Part shown: positions 11,582-22,800 of the stretch, one piece after another | How positions within the stretch are numbered: the first letter of the stretch is position 1 | Layout of the letters: every line of letters begins with the position of its first letter | Assembly: GCA_027475525.1 (NCBI GenBank) | Contig: JAMWFC010000096.1 | Location: forward strand, 186,001 to 250,000 | Length of the DNA stretch: 64,000 nt | Direction of reading: 5' to 3' | Origin: Macrolepiota albuminosa | Lineage: Eukaryota > Basidiomycota > Agaricomycetes > Agaricales > Agaricaceae | Made by a program: the position numbers and the translations under genes | Notes under the pieces: model-generated | Database searches by the model: none | Told to the model about the DNA's origin: nothing | What the model saw: only the letters and a program-made list of their open reading frames with translations

Positions 11582-12132
11582 TTAGATTTGGGCCACCTGC
11601 AAATGAATCTTCTGATATATTGAGCCCTTGACTATTATTTTTCCTGCTCTTATCCAGGAAGTATAGATCATACACGTATCTTATTATATAGCAGACCTTT
11701 AGTGTAGGTTAGAAATTGATATTACAAACATACAATTTAACGAAGTAATTTCTCGTAACGTCTTTCGCACTCGACGATCGCTTGCTAGCAACTACCAATA
11801 AACTGGGGACAGTGTCCACCGGACGATATGGAAAGAGATATTCGAAATTTCGAACGTTCACCAACCCATCTTCAGAACGAACTTAGATTCGTTCAGATGA
11901 GGCTGTTCAATTTCTGCAGATACACAATAACTTTTATATCTTGCACGTGCATGCCAGCTGATACCTAAACAACAGAGTCAAACACCTACCTGAAATCAGC
12001 GTTCATCTTGCATGGTTCGTTGTCCATAAAGCGTTCAACGACTTCCTTGTAACCTCACGAATGTAACGACAGTCTACGAGTACGACTGTACCAGCAAGCA
12101 CATCGTTTGTATCTCATCCAAATGCTCAAACC
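11582..12132. other. Intergenic
   Basis: AT-rich, no frame with support. It separates the P450 3' end from the roadblock-like ATG at 12133. Confidence 0.4.
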
Positions 12133-12351
12133 GTGCCAAATAATTCGTCATCATCATCTGTTATGCCACCAGAGCTTGAAGCACAACTCGCGATGCTCTC
12201 ATCTCACCGCTCGGTACTTGGCTACATGCTGATATCAAGGGGACATCCAGCGAGTATCATTCGACACTCGGGAGTCATTTTCGAGGGCGAGCAAGGGCGG
12301 AAGTACGCGACAGTGGAAGCGACGGATGTTACCAGTGTGATTACATATTAA
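12133..12351 (+). CDS. Roadblock/LC7-like dynein light chain, N-terminal part
   Basis: The 72-codon frame contains the block LEAQLAMLSSHRSVLGYMLI followed by HPASIIRHSGVIFEGEQGRK. This matches the first helix and strands of roadblock/LC7 family proteins (cytoplasmic dynein light chains, about 100-160 aa, dimeric cargo-adaptor subunits). After GRKYA the frame no longer looks like the family, so an intron follows or the gene is truncated. Possible donor GTGGAAG near 12322. The expected C-terminal strand (MRIRTKxHE type) was not confirmed, although ATGCGGATTC occurs after a strong poly-T/AG acceptor at 12478. It is either a small multi-exon gene whose end I could not resolve, or a stub. Confidence 0.55.
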   Translation: MPNNSSSSSVMPPELEAQLAMLSSHRSVLGYMLISRGHPASIIRHSGVIFEGEQGRKYATVEATDVTSVITY

Positions 12352-12487
12352 ACTAGAAACGATTGGCAGGGGCTGCGACACCGCCACAGGAAGGAAGATA
12401 TGTAGTTGAGACTCCGCGCTGTGCCTTGTGTTGATCAGGCACGTGTTTTGTTTTTGTGTTTTTTTTTTTTTTTGCAGATGCGGATTC

Positions 12488-14034
12488 ATGGCGCACAGAT
12501 CGCCTGAACCTGGCACAGGCACCTCGACAGCCGCGACTGACCAGGCGCAGGCCCCAAAGCACCACCGCCCAAAGACTTTTCAGTGTCGTGGCTATGGTGA
12601 CTGCCACATGGTCTTTTTCCGCATTGAGCACCTTGTCCGTCACATCCGGTATGTTGCTGCTGCCCCACCTATGCCCCGCTAACAAACAACAGCATACACA
12701 CGGGCGAGCGTCCCTTTACCTGCCATTGCTTCAGGCGGTTCTCCCGCCTCGACAATCTACGTACACACATGGTGAAAATCCACCCCAACAAGCACGACCA
12801 GAATAAGCGCTGGATGCACGATCTCATTAATCTCCAGGCAACCATGGCTGCTGCCATCAAACTCTCTGCACGCACTCACCGCCTGCCCGCCCTAGCCCCG
12901 TCACTCCCCGCCCCAGCCCACGTCCCGTACGAGCTCCACCCCACCGTGGACAACCCAAAGTTCTTTTTTGCTGCCCCCAGTTCCCGTCCCACCCTTCCCC
13001 CGCTGTCCTCCATCTTCCAGCAGCAGCCCACCTTTCCCCGCACAGCCACTGCTCCTCGCCTGCCCTCGTCCTCTGGCGTGTTTTATCCCACAAAGGAGCA
13101 ACCCCCTTCCGAGCCGCCCCCCGGCAACTCGTCATCTAACTCGCCGCCCTCCAACCCCGACAAGCGTGCTTTCCAGCTCGCTGACTACAGCACCCCCCAG
13201 CAGCCCCCAAACCACCCCGCACAGCCCGACTACAACTATGGCTCCGAGTCCAGGCCCAGGTCTCGTCGTCTCAGCATCATGGAGCTCTGCAACGAAGCCA
13301 CCGAGCTTTTCGACGACGCCTTCATTGTCAACGGCGAGCGTTCCAGCAACAACACCCCACTCGCACTCGGCACCATGTCCATCAGCGGCCCACAGAGGCA
13401 CACTACTCTCTCGAGTGCCAGTGGAAGGAGTGATGAGGGACATGCAAGGAGTCGTGGCGAGATTCATGGTAGAACTGGTGATGATGCCAGGATCAACGAC
13501 GCTCATGGCAGGATCAGTCCCCCATCACGCTCTCTCACACCCTGCGGCATCTCGTACCCCCCGCCCCCTCGTCCACACTCTACCACCCTTTCCGTCTCGT
13601 CCACGGCCTCCAATTCTCCGCCTGTACCAGCTGGCTACTCTGCCTCGCAGCCCCAGACACACTTTGCCTATCCCCCGCCTCCGCCTCAGCCCCAGCCCCA
13701 ACACCCCCACCATCATCCACACCCGCAACCACACACCCCGTACGCCCTCGTCGGCGCCATGCCGTCCCTCCACCACCAGCAGTACATGCCCTCGCCTGCC
13801 GTGACCTCTGCAATGTCGTACTACTCGTCTCGCTCCTCTTCGTTCCCCCCAAGGAGCCCTGGACACGTCGGTGCTCATGCCCATGGCCATGGTCATCTCG
13901 CACATCAGCAGGCACAGGCGTACCACGCTCTGCAGGCCCAGCAGGGTGCTGCCGCTGCTTACTCGCATCATCACCAGCCACACCATACTGGATATCCGTC
14001 GACCTATGAGTATGGCCAGGGCTATAACACCTAG
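12488..14034 (+). CDS. Two-finger C2H2 zinc-finger transcription factor
   Basis: Nuclear DNA-binding regulator with paired N-terminal fingers, as in the Msn2/Adr1 type. Exon 1 carries finger 1 ([20 protein letters not shown]). Intron 12649-12692 lies in the linker, exactly joining H-I-R to [20 protein letters not shown] (finger 2). Then comes a long low-complexity Pro/Ser/His-rich tail to TAG at 14032-14034. The tail includes [18 protein letters not shown] acidic sequence near residue 180 and His/Gln runs at the end. A long T run with AG at 12477 may mark an upstream intron, so the true start could be further 5'. Target genes are unknown. The other open frames through the Pro-rich tail are composition shadows. 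Confidence 0.85.
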
Positions 14035-14059
14035 ACCCTCTTGTGTGTTTTTTTGTCTT

Positions 14060-14275
14060 TTTATTCCAGTTTTGTGGATCTATGTATACCGGACTCATTT
14101 ATTCTGCGAGTCATCATTCTTGGTTGTGTCTTTTTTGGTCTTTTTATTTCTGGTTTTGTACATATATGTATATCGGACTCGTTTATTCTGCGAGTCGTCA
14201 TTCTTGGTTGTGTCTTTTTTGGTCTTTTTATTTCTGGTTTTGTACATATATGTATATCGGACTCGTTTATGTTGC
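14060..14275. repeat. 84-bp tandem repeat in 3' flank of the zinc-finger gene
   Basis: A unit of 84 bp (14114 and 14198 are equivalent points) is present in about two close copies with a third, more diverged partial copy before them. The repeat is T-rich with GGACTCGTTTATTCTGCGAG as its core. It starts ~30 bases after the stop codon, so it probably lies in the 3' UTR. Length and small differences between copies set it apart from the exact 77-bp duplications. Confidence 0.8.
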
Positions 14276-14585
14276 TTTGCCCCTCAAACCTTTTTATGAA
14301 GATCCACGCGAGAAAAGCTTGTAAATAGATACCCTCAATTGTTATTTTGAGCAAAACCTTTGACGATCATGTTCGTTTTTTTTTACCATGCTGTTCTCCA
14401 CTACTCACTCAGAGTACTATAGCGGCTAAAGAACAGGGTGCCCCTGTTTCCCAGGAGCGAACAGCAAGCCAGCAGTAAGTGATCAGAGATTTGTCACACA
14501 TGTTGAGTTTGTCCTTGTTTTTTCACATCCTCGTCCTCTTTCAACAGCACAGCAGCCCAGTCCATAGTTCTCGCTACGCCACAGC

Positions 14586-14770
14586 ATGGAGAGAAGAAAG
14601 ATCGAGATTCAGCCTATCACGGTGAGTTGCAATCACCATACATCTCTTCGTTTCCCTCTCAGAGAAGCAAGAAATTCTTTGTGTACCCTATTCCAATCCC
14701 TCTTCCGTCTAGCATCCTACTAAGAACTCCTTTACAGAACGAACGAAATCGTTCGGTGACCTTTTTTGAA
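14586..14770 (+). pseudogene. MADS-box transcription factor, 5' stub
   Basis: ATG 14586 begins MERRKIEIQPIT, then an intron at 14622-14737, then NERNRSVTFFE. This is the DNA-binding start of the RLM1/SMP1 (SRF/MEF2)-type MADS domain, whose usual start is MGRRKIEIQPIT and which continues KRKxGLxKKAxEL. Downstream of a GTATGT donor at about 14773 no exon with that continuation is found in the next 250 bases. Only about 23 of ~57 MADS residues are therefore present. The gene is truncated or its next exon lies beyond unrelated sequence. Gly2 is Glu here. Confidence 0.65.
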
Positions 14771-15159
14771 AGTATGTTAGCCCCCTGCCTACAAGAAGAA
14801 AGCTATTTTTGACCCAGTCTTGGCACGCCTCTTTTTATATCCTTTTTCGTCCCAGCGAAATTGATTGCGGAGGTTCGTCGATTTTTTATCCTGCATTGTC
14901 GTTGTGCAGCAATGCTCTGCCATAGGCTGAGCCTAAGCATAGACGTTCATACTCCAATGAACGTTCTGTACCCGACCGCTCCAGGTCCAGCGTACCACTG
15001 TCGAGTTTCCCGCTTTCTCAATATGATACACAGCATCTAGCGACCGATTGAATCCTGCATACGACCGACCATACCAAGACCAACTTCAGAACTCCATACA
15101 TTGCCTCCATGAACCGATCTACATGTATCCCCCACACCCTTCCTTGCGCCGTTCCTCCG

Positions 15160-15440
15160 ATGCTAGCCACCTCCCGAACTTGTAGGGAACCAGATGTGGA
15201 TTGACCATTATCCGGATTGCCGCCGTGGTCCGAGTTGGTGTAGGCAACACAAGGGGACAATGCAGAGCTGGCTGAGTATCCGATTCTGTAATCTAGGGTA
15301 CCCCAAATATACCGCATGAGAAGCTTGACCGCCTGCCAGTGCTTGGGTCCGGGACAGGAACTGAACCGGCATAAGACGCCGACAACGTACGCGATATCAG
15401 GGCGCGTACACATGGCAAGGTCAAATGCAACCAACAAATA
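15160..15440 (-). mobile_element. Ty1/copia RNase H fragment
   Basis: Minus-strand text shows TRPDIAYVVGVL, then HWQAVKLLMRYIWGT and YTNSDHGGNPDNGQSTSG, the standard RT-end/RNase H stretch of Ty1/copia polyproteins (usual SDADHGGNPD with the catalytic Asp; the first Asp of SDAD is Asn-Ser here). No LTR, integrase or gag was seen. A decayed fragment lying at the 3' end of the F-box gene. Confidence 0.75.
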
Positions 15441-15501
15441 GACTGACCAACCCCACGATTCTCCAAATAAGATATAAGATGTAATAGAAATACAAGTACC
15501 T

Positions 15502-16676
15502 TCATCGCTGACCATTAATACTGGTGACTTGCAGTCGGTACCTCCACTCCGGAAAGCGTTGCTCACACTTTTTTTTAATCCACTGACGGTGAGCTTTCCT
15601 AGCGTTCAAACGCAATTCGACGTGCGTCAACTGCTGGAGGCGCCCTAGGACTCGCACAAGCTTCGGCCAGTTGATGCCATTATCTGTATCTAATCCGAGT
15701 TTATCACTCGGGATCAGCCAGAAACTGAAGGTAATTCGCTCCACGGAGTCAGGGAGTTCGATTAGAATCGCTATGACCCAATCGAAGGAGAGTTGTCTGG
15801 AATCCATACAACCGGCGCCGTGGATTGGATCTACGAGGTCAGTAAAGTGAATCGACTTCAGATTGATATTTTTCTTCGATGCAAAGCTTCGCATAGTGCA
15901 TCCTGCCGTAATTGATAGTAAGCATTTTGATATACAGCATGAAGAATAGACCTCGTCACTCACTCAGTTCATTTTTGGCAGAGAACAAAGGGACGAGCCC
16001 ACAGACGTCAAGAGGTCTCCAACCACGCGTTCATCCCTCATGGCAACATCTTCGAGGATCATCTCCTCTACTTTTCCCTCTATTGTCCCTTTCGATATCA
16101 ATGTCGTCAATTTTGGGACCACTGGCATGCTATTCGCTCCCAAGTGAATTTTTCGTAGGTGCTTAAGCACATTGCCTTTGCGCACAGTCTGTTCGATATC
16201 AAAGCAATTCGTCATAATACATTCTTCAGTTGCAAACATTCGAGTTTGCGGAATCGCTGCAGGAGAGCTACAAAGCCTGAATAGTCGATTCGGCATGATT
16301 CGAGCCTAAGGTATGTCACGCGAGAGCCGCTGAACCAGTGTGCGTCTGGCATGAAGTGCCAATATAACAGAGTAAGATGGGTTAGACTCCACAAGGATGC
16401 GAGTGCTGGGAGATTGTGCTGCTGCTCTGAAGCACGCTGATATCGCAGAGAGAGGGAGTGAATATTGGTGTGAAAGTGGGAGACAGGCCTAGCAACATGA
16501 CATAGAAAGTTATCTAGGGATTTTTGCGGAAGGGAGAGGTCAAGGTTTACGGAACGGAAGAGGTGATGTCGACTCCTCGCCTGCCAAGCTTTGCACACGA
16601 GGTTACAAGCTTTCAAGGCACAGATGTCAGTGTCAAGGTAATCAATAATAATGTCAGTGAGCTCGATGGGGAGGAC
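15502..16676 (-). pseudogene. F-box/LRR protein, probably broken
   Basis: Minus strand, after an acceptor at 16677: LPIELTDIIIDYLDTD then LVCKAWQARSRHHLF, a typical agaricomycete F-box (binds Skp1 in SCF ubiquitin ligases). It is followed by Leu-rich repeats (SLTHLTLLYW, VTYLRLESC, LECLQLKN, VEEMILEDV). An intron of ~36 bp after LQLKN rejoins TVRKGNVLKHLRKIHLG in frame. Another intron after LPKMN has an in-frame TGA at its donor. The C-terminal end, QRFPEWRY, runs directly into the copia fragment, so the last exon may have been replaced. The start exon upstream of 16677 was not identified. Confidence 0.65.
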
Positions 16677-16717
16677 CTGAAGAAATTAGGACATTGTGGG
16701 GTGCTAGAATGACATAA

Positions 16718-18898
16718 GACCAGCCTTTCTTTTATAAAAATCGTGAGACACAGCCCAACTCAATCATGCTGTAGCTAATTGATATATTTAGTCCCCTTGT
16801 TCGACTTCAGACCGCTTGTAAACTGTTCCGTGGCTAAAGGGCATCAACTCTCATCAACGACCTATCCATTTATAATCGCAGAGTGCTTTGTACCCAGACA
16901 CAGATGCGCGAAAATGCGACGTAAGTGTCTACGGAATCGCCATATCCTTGAAATGAGTCACCTGAACATCAAGAAGTTTTGATGTGTGATGTGCGGCATC
17001 GCTGTGGAGCTTGATATGTATCGGTTACCTTTATGCATACCTTCCAACACGGAAGTTGCTCCTGCAACAAGAAGGCCATCGGGTGAATCTGGCGCTTTAT
17101 TGTGAGAAATTATTCCAGCAGCGTCTCACACCATAGGCAGTAGTCTCAGCACGAGACACTTACGGAAATCATGAGACAGATCTTGATATAATCAATGTAC
17201 ACTGCCTTGCGTACTTGATTAGTAAGGATCGTGTTCAATCCATGCCAACTACTACCTCTGCAGTGTTCTAGCCTGTATTTCACAGCTGTAATGCCCACGT
17301 GCTTCAAAGCCCGTATTCGGTGTGGCCTATACCTTTGCGTTCTCCAACGTGAGTCTCAAAGGCAGAGATCGTGCTATGCGACCTGTAGATCATGGTCTGA
17401 TTGTATATCATGCACAGGAATTCCAGACCGTTTTGATTTGATTGAGTTGTGATGCTTGAGGCCACATTCTCTCATTACGCAAAATGTGTATTATAATGAA
17501 GAAACCAACTAGCTGAGGACAGTTGCTAGAAACAACGGAAATTTCGAACTCATCTAGGGGATTGCAGTATTAATGTAACAAGGATTTGTTCCTTCACTGC
17601 TTTCTAAAACATTGCAACCGGCGTCATCACGGCAATATGAGGCCCCCACTCAAGCATAATGACAAGATATCTGGTGCACATTGAATTCTGCCACTTCCGA
17701 GACTTTTCCTTGAGCAAGAAAAGAGGTCATCTTCGACTGCTGGTTTAATGCCATGCAAACCAGGCATCGAAACAGGAGTCTAATCGATCTCAAGGAGTGC
17801 GTTCCGCAGAAAGGCTATGCGCTATTCTTCTCCAAAAAAGGAAATGAATTGCCATGATGCGGCTCGAATTCGCCGCCAATCTCAAAATGACAATGAGTGA
17901 CAAATAGCAATTCTGAAACGTGTTCATTCTAATTGTTTTGGGACTGATCACAGTCCGCCAATTGGGTACATTGGAGGAACTGATGAACGCACCTACTCTC
18001 ACTATTCACAATGACCAAATCCTCCCAGTATATCGCAGACCCTACAAGGTTGCCGCGCGAGAAAAGTGGTCGCACCTTGAGAGATCTCCCGGCATAGTTC
18101 TCCTTCTGATCTCTGATCCATGTTCGTTGTGTCCCGCGAGTCCCTCAAGAGCCACATTATAGTTCTTTTCAGGACGCAAATTCGATCTGTCTCTCCACGC
18201 GGTCACTCTCTTCTTTGGTTTCTCACTAGACAGGGCTTTCCAGGACCTTACCGTAAGAACGCTCAGTCCAGAAGAGTGTACCACATTCTTTCATACAAGA
18301 GCAGATCTAAAGGATTAGAATAAGCGGAGATGGCGGAATGAAATGGCGAGAGAAGGTCTGAAAAGATTCTGATCCCGCAGGGACGCTTGGAAGAGGCGGA
18401 TTCAGAGCAAGATCAATTGCAGAAGTAGAAAGAACACTCGTTCGTACTGAAAGAGAGGCTCAACTCACCGAACCATACCACTGATATACTATTATGAGTA
18501 AAACTTGCATAACCATGGGACTGCTCTCTGCACTCAGGCCGCGTGACTAGTAGTAAATTATTCCTGTGGCTTAGTTTCGAAAACACCTCTCAGCCGTATT
18601 GAAGCAGCTTCCGACAAAGGAGTATCTTGCAAAAAAAAATAGTTAATAGGATGTCATCGTCCTATCCATTAATCCGTGCTGGTGAATCCAAAGTCAGGAA
18701 AAGATCATGGTCCGAGCCAAAGGGTCTTGTTCACTTGAGCATTCTCATATTTTTTTCTTGTTTTAGACAGTGGCCCAAAACAGTGGCCACTGGACAATTA
18801 TAGGGCCAAAGCACTAACCATAACAATCTGACAAAGAGCAGATCCAAGGATAAAAACCCTGTTCGAAGGCCACGATAAATCATAATACCATCAACCCA
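16718..18898. other. No recognised gene
   Basis: Frames of 60-80 codons only, none with known domains. 17000-17450 and 17800-18320 have several GT..AG pairs but no assembled reading frame convinced me. Nothing repeat-like was seen. Confidence 0.35.
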
Positions 18899-19410
18899 AT
18901 GTCCTTTGAAACCTTCGTCGAAACCTATCGTTCCAGCTTTTCTAATAACGACGAGTTGACTCCTGAGGAAATTCAGGACACCTTGGATATATGGGACGAA
19001 CTTTTGCAGATCTCAAAGAGACTCAAGATGGAGAGGAAGCATTGGGAGGATCTAGAGGGCCTTGGCTTACCTGAGTACGCAACGAGTGAGGAGTGGTTGG
19101 AGGCAGCCATAAAGTCAGGTCGAACAGGGAAATCTGCTGAGGAACTCACTACCCCTTGTTGCACGATTGACAGAGATCTCAGAAGATTTTGAAGCGGTGA
19201 TGAAACGATTCAAGGCGGTGGGGAACAGCAGTAAGAAGGCCCAGCTCCGTCGCACGCTTTCAGACGTTTTTCCTTTCGCCAAAGGTGAGAAAAAGTGTCA
19301 CTACACTCTAAAGCTTGACATAACGATTTGTAGAATACGATTTGACAGATATCTTTCCGCTCAAAGGCAAAAAGGTTCCTGAAGGAAGCGACGACTTGAA
19401 GAGGAGTTGA
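18899..19410 (+). CDS. Small acidic unknown protein with one frameshift
   Basis: ATG 18899 starts MSFETFVETYRSSFSNNDEL, a charged, helix-prone, Glu/Lys/Leu-rich product with no membrane segment. Near 19160 the reading moves by one base: the continuation in the second frame is coherent (LTEISEDFEAVMKRFKAVG). It passes through an intron at 19285-19333 and ends LTDIFPLKGKKVPEGSDDLK with TGA at 19408-19410. A one-base error or a real indel therefore splits the gene. Family not recognised. The LINE is inserted about 90 bases after the stop. Confidence 0.5.
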
Positions 19411-19499
19411 TGAATGAAATTAACATGCTATCCAAGAGTGTCCTGTAGAAAGTAAACAGTGCTATGCGTAAAAGTTCACAGAAGATCTGTTGCACGAAT

Positions 19500-19511
19500 G
19501 ACACATGTCAT

Positions 19512-19514
<3 letters not shown>
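19500..19514. repeat. LINE target-site duplication, left copy
   Basis: GACACATGTCATGTT here is identical to 27736-27750 at the other end of the LINE. The last two T bases overlap the poly-T run, so the TSD is 13-15 bp. Confidence 0.9.

Positions 19515-19552
<38 letters not shown>
19513..19552 (-). other. LINE poly-A tail
   Basis: An uninterrupted run of 40 T on the plus strand, that is 40 A at the 3' end of the minus-strand LINE, immediately next to the target-site duplication. Confidence 0.9.
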
Positions 19553-19553
<1 letters not shown>

Positions 19554-19822
19554 GTGGTTCTATGGGTGGCTAGACGTATCTACATGTTGTTAGCTTCTAG
19601 TCACCAGAAAAGGAGGTATTTTAATTTATCTTCAATGGAGTTTTGTGTAGAAAGTGTCGGCCCACCTAAGGGAAATGCAATTTACGCACTGCGTGTGGGG
19701 CTCGGGCTTGTTTTTTATTACCTGTTTCGTCCTGGTGGGCGGTCGGTCCCCATACCCACTAAAACCCTTCTTGCCGACTTCCATGCTATGTGAGTGTGCA
19801 CGTGTTCCTGTATTATCTTGTA

Positions 19823-22800
19823 CTAGGTTTTTGCAACAAGCTCTTTGTCGACGGCTCTCCTGCCATATCTTTCCTCATTTGAGGCTAGGCAGTCTACTTT
19901 TATTCTTCTTTCCATAGTGTTCTGCCATTTCCTCGTTACCTCCTCTATCGTGGGTATTCTCTCAGGGTCCGACCCCTTTTGTATACACCAGTTACATCTG
20001 ATGTTCCATATCAATCGGGCAGATTCTGAAATGATGATACTGTACATCCTGCTCCCGGCCTCTGTCGTCTTGCCGTTTGTGTGTTTAGGTCTCGCTAGGT
20101 TGCACTCTAGTATTAGTCCTAGGTTCGGGTCTGTCCACTCGAGGTCCCTTCTCTCACACAGCTTTCTTGTGAGTCTCCAGATGGTTTCTTGGCCGGTTGC
20201 CTCACATTCAGTCAGGATGTGGTTCATGTCCTTTGTGGTGTCACACATTGTGCACTTACTTCGTATTTCATAGTTCGGTATCTTTTCCCAATACTTTCCG
20301 ATTTTGAAAGCACTGTGCATTGCTTTCCACAGGAAAGCTCTGGTCTCTTTGGTAATCGTCTTGCTCTTCAGGGATCTCCATAGGTTCTTATCTGATGGTA
20401 GGTCTCCGTTAACTTCTTTTAGTGCCCACCGGGCCTTATCCAGGTTTATTAGGGTACTCCTCCTTGTTGGGGATGGCTTTCTTTCTACTATGCCCTTGTA
20501 AAGTAGGGCCTGTGAGGCCGTGGCCAGTCGTGCACCCGGTGTGTAATATCCTTTTGCCGGGGTTGTGCTTACATTTGGACCATTGGGCATATTTGCCCCT
20601 GTCTTGGCCAGCTCGTCGGCCTTCTCGTTTCCCTTGATGCCGCTATGGCCTTTTACCTTGGTCAGGATGGTGTGCCCTGCTCTCTTTCTCAGGTGTGAGG
20701 CAGTGGCTCTGAGCAGCTCCCGGTTCTCAACTCCTACCCACCCTATATCTTCATTATGTTTCAGGGTTTTAGTCAGCCCATCTATGGTTATTTTCGAGTC
20801 ACTTATTATTTCCAGGTGGTCATGCGAGTTCGTGTTCTTTGCGGCATAGAGTATGGCCAGAGCTTCCCCAGCATTGTTTGATTGAATTAAGTGTTTAGGT
20901 ACTTTTATTGCTGCGTTCCGGGGGTCGTCATCTCCATACCAGATCCCTGCTCCGGCTTGCGCGTCGTCGTATCCATTCTTTAGGCAGGACCCGTCTGTGT
21001 ACACCTGTGTCCATTGAGGTACCCTGTTCTCCTCTGTCTCAGTGGCCTGGCTGATGTCTTGGTCTGTAGTAGTGTGATCCTCTTCGACTTGAGTGTCGTC
21101 TACAAGCACTCGAAAGCAGTCCTTTAGGGACTGTCCTGGTGGAATGTTCTTGTTGAAGAGGATGGAGTCCTCGTTGTCCAGTCTGTTTCTGATTTCATCG
21201 GGGGCTTGTGTTTGGTATGGTGGATCTGATGGGTCCAGGGGGTTCCATTCACTGTTTAATTTCTTCAGGAGTTCTCTTGCGCTTACACCGCATTTATGTG
21301 GGTTTTTACATCCCATCTCTCTCAGCCTTTTACAGTGCATGCATTTACAGTTTTTTCTCGGTTTGTGGTGCTCGTTGAGGGTACTGTTCATCTGCTTTAT
21401 GAGTTCTAGCAGGTCTCCCACCGTTCTTATTTTGTGGTTTCCTCTCTGACATTTTGCTGTGGCTGTGTTGAAGCCTGGGTTTTTCATGCCAACCATTCCG
21501 GTGTGATACCAAACTGGCATGTCGAGCTTTGGTTTGGGTCCGATGTTTGTGGGTTGGATGAGTATTTTGTGTTTCCTTGCGGTCTTAATCATGTCTTTTA
21601 GTGATCTTGGGAGGCCTCCTTCGTTTTCTCTTGTGTTTGTGGTCAGCGTTTGGAGGAATATGTTATGGTAGGTTCTGTCTTCTTGTGCTTTCCATTTCTT
21701 GTTTAGGTTCATGTGTATTAGGGAGTCGGCAACCTTTGCCCATGTGGGGCGCGATTCTCCGAAGTTGAGGAACCTTTTTGCTTTCATTAATTCAATGGCT
21801 TCATTTCGTATTTTTATGTCCAGCAATTTCTTGCCGCCTTCCTCTATGGGTTTTATTAGGGTGTCCATTCCCACCGTTGGGTGGGTGGCCCCATCCCATA
21901 TGAAATTTCTTATCATTTGTGTTAGCCTCTGTTCGATTTCATGTGGCATTCCTTGGACACATGTACGGTACTGTGTTCTACCTCCCACCACCATCCCGGT
22001 TATCAGGCGACGGCCATCTATTGTGGGGTGACTTCTGTCCCACCTCTCCAGGTCTTTGGATATCTTTTCCAGTGTGGGTGTCCATACACTAAGATTGTCA
22101 ACTCCATTACCTATGAAGGAGCCTAGGAGTCGTGTGGCTTCGCCATCTTGTGCTATTTTTATTTCTTCGGGGATCCTCGCATGGAGGCCTTTCATTGTTC
22201 TATTCTCTATTAGGTTTGTTCTAGAGTCCTTGCTGCCTATAGGTACGATTGCTGTCTTTGGGTCATTGAACTTCCCTCCTGATGCTTCACACCAGTTCTT
22301 TAGGATATTTTGGAGGTCTTCGAGATCATCATTCTCTGACAGGTATACCGTCGTATCATCAGCAAATAGCTTGGCTATCAGCCTCTCAGTTTCGTCATCT
22401 ACTTTTATCCCTTCAAGGTGGGAGTCTCTAAGCATTTGTGCTAGCGATTCAATCACTAGGTTAAAGAGTAGGCAGGACATTGGGTCCCCCTGTCTCACCC
22501 CTCTTTTAACTCTGTAGGGGGTGCTTCTTTCTCCGTTTATGATAACTGTTGTTTCTGCATTCTTATATAGGGCCTTCACAATATTTATAAAATGTTTGGG
22601 GAAGCCAAATGTTTTTAGAGTGGCCCATAGGAATTTATGCCGTACTCTGTCGTATGCTTTTTCCTGGTCGAGACATATTATCATGCCACTGACATCTTTT
22701 CTTTCACCCCATGCTAGGATCAGGTTTGCAAGCTCAGTTTGATCCTCAATCCTTCATCCCTTCATAAACCCTGCTTGGTCTGGGTGGATTAGGTCTGGGG

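Noticed and set aside
12968..14098. Long frames in five registers across the zinc-finger gene tail
   Set aside because: Low-complexity Pro/Ser/His coding DNA opens several frames; only the register joined to finger 2 through intron 12649-12692 makes sense.
14060..14275. A sixth case of the 77-bp duplication pattern
   Set aside because: The period is 84 and copies differ from each other, so it is a natural tandem repeat.
14041..14328. Hydrophobic Cys/Phe-rich small proteins
   Set aside because: Open frames in all three registers produced by the T-rich 84-bp repeat; no independent support.
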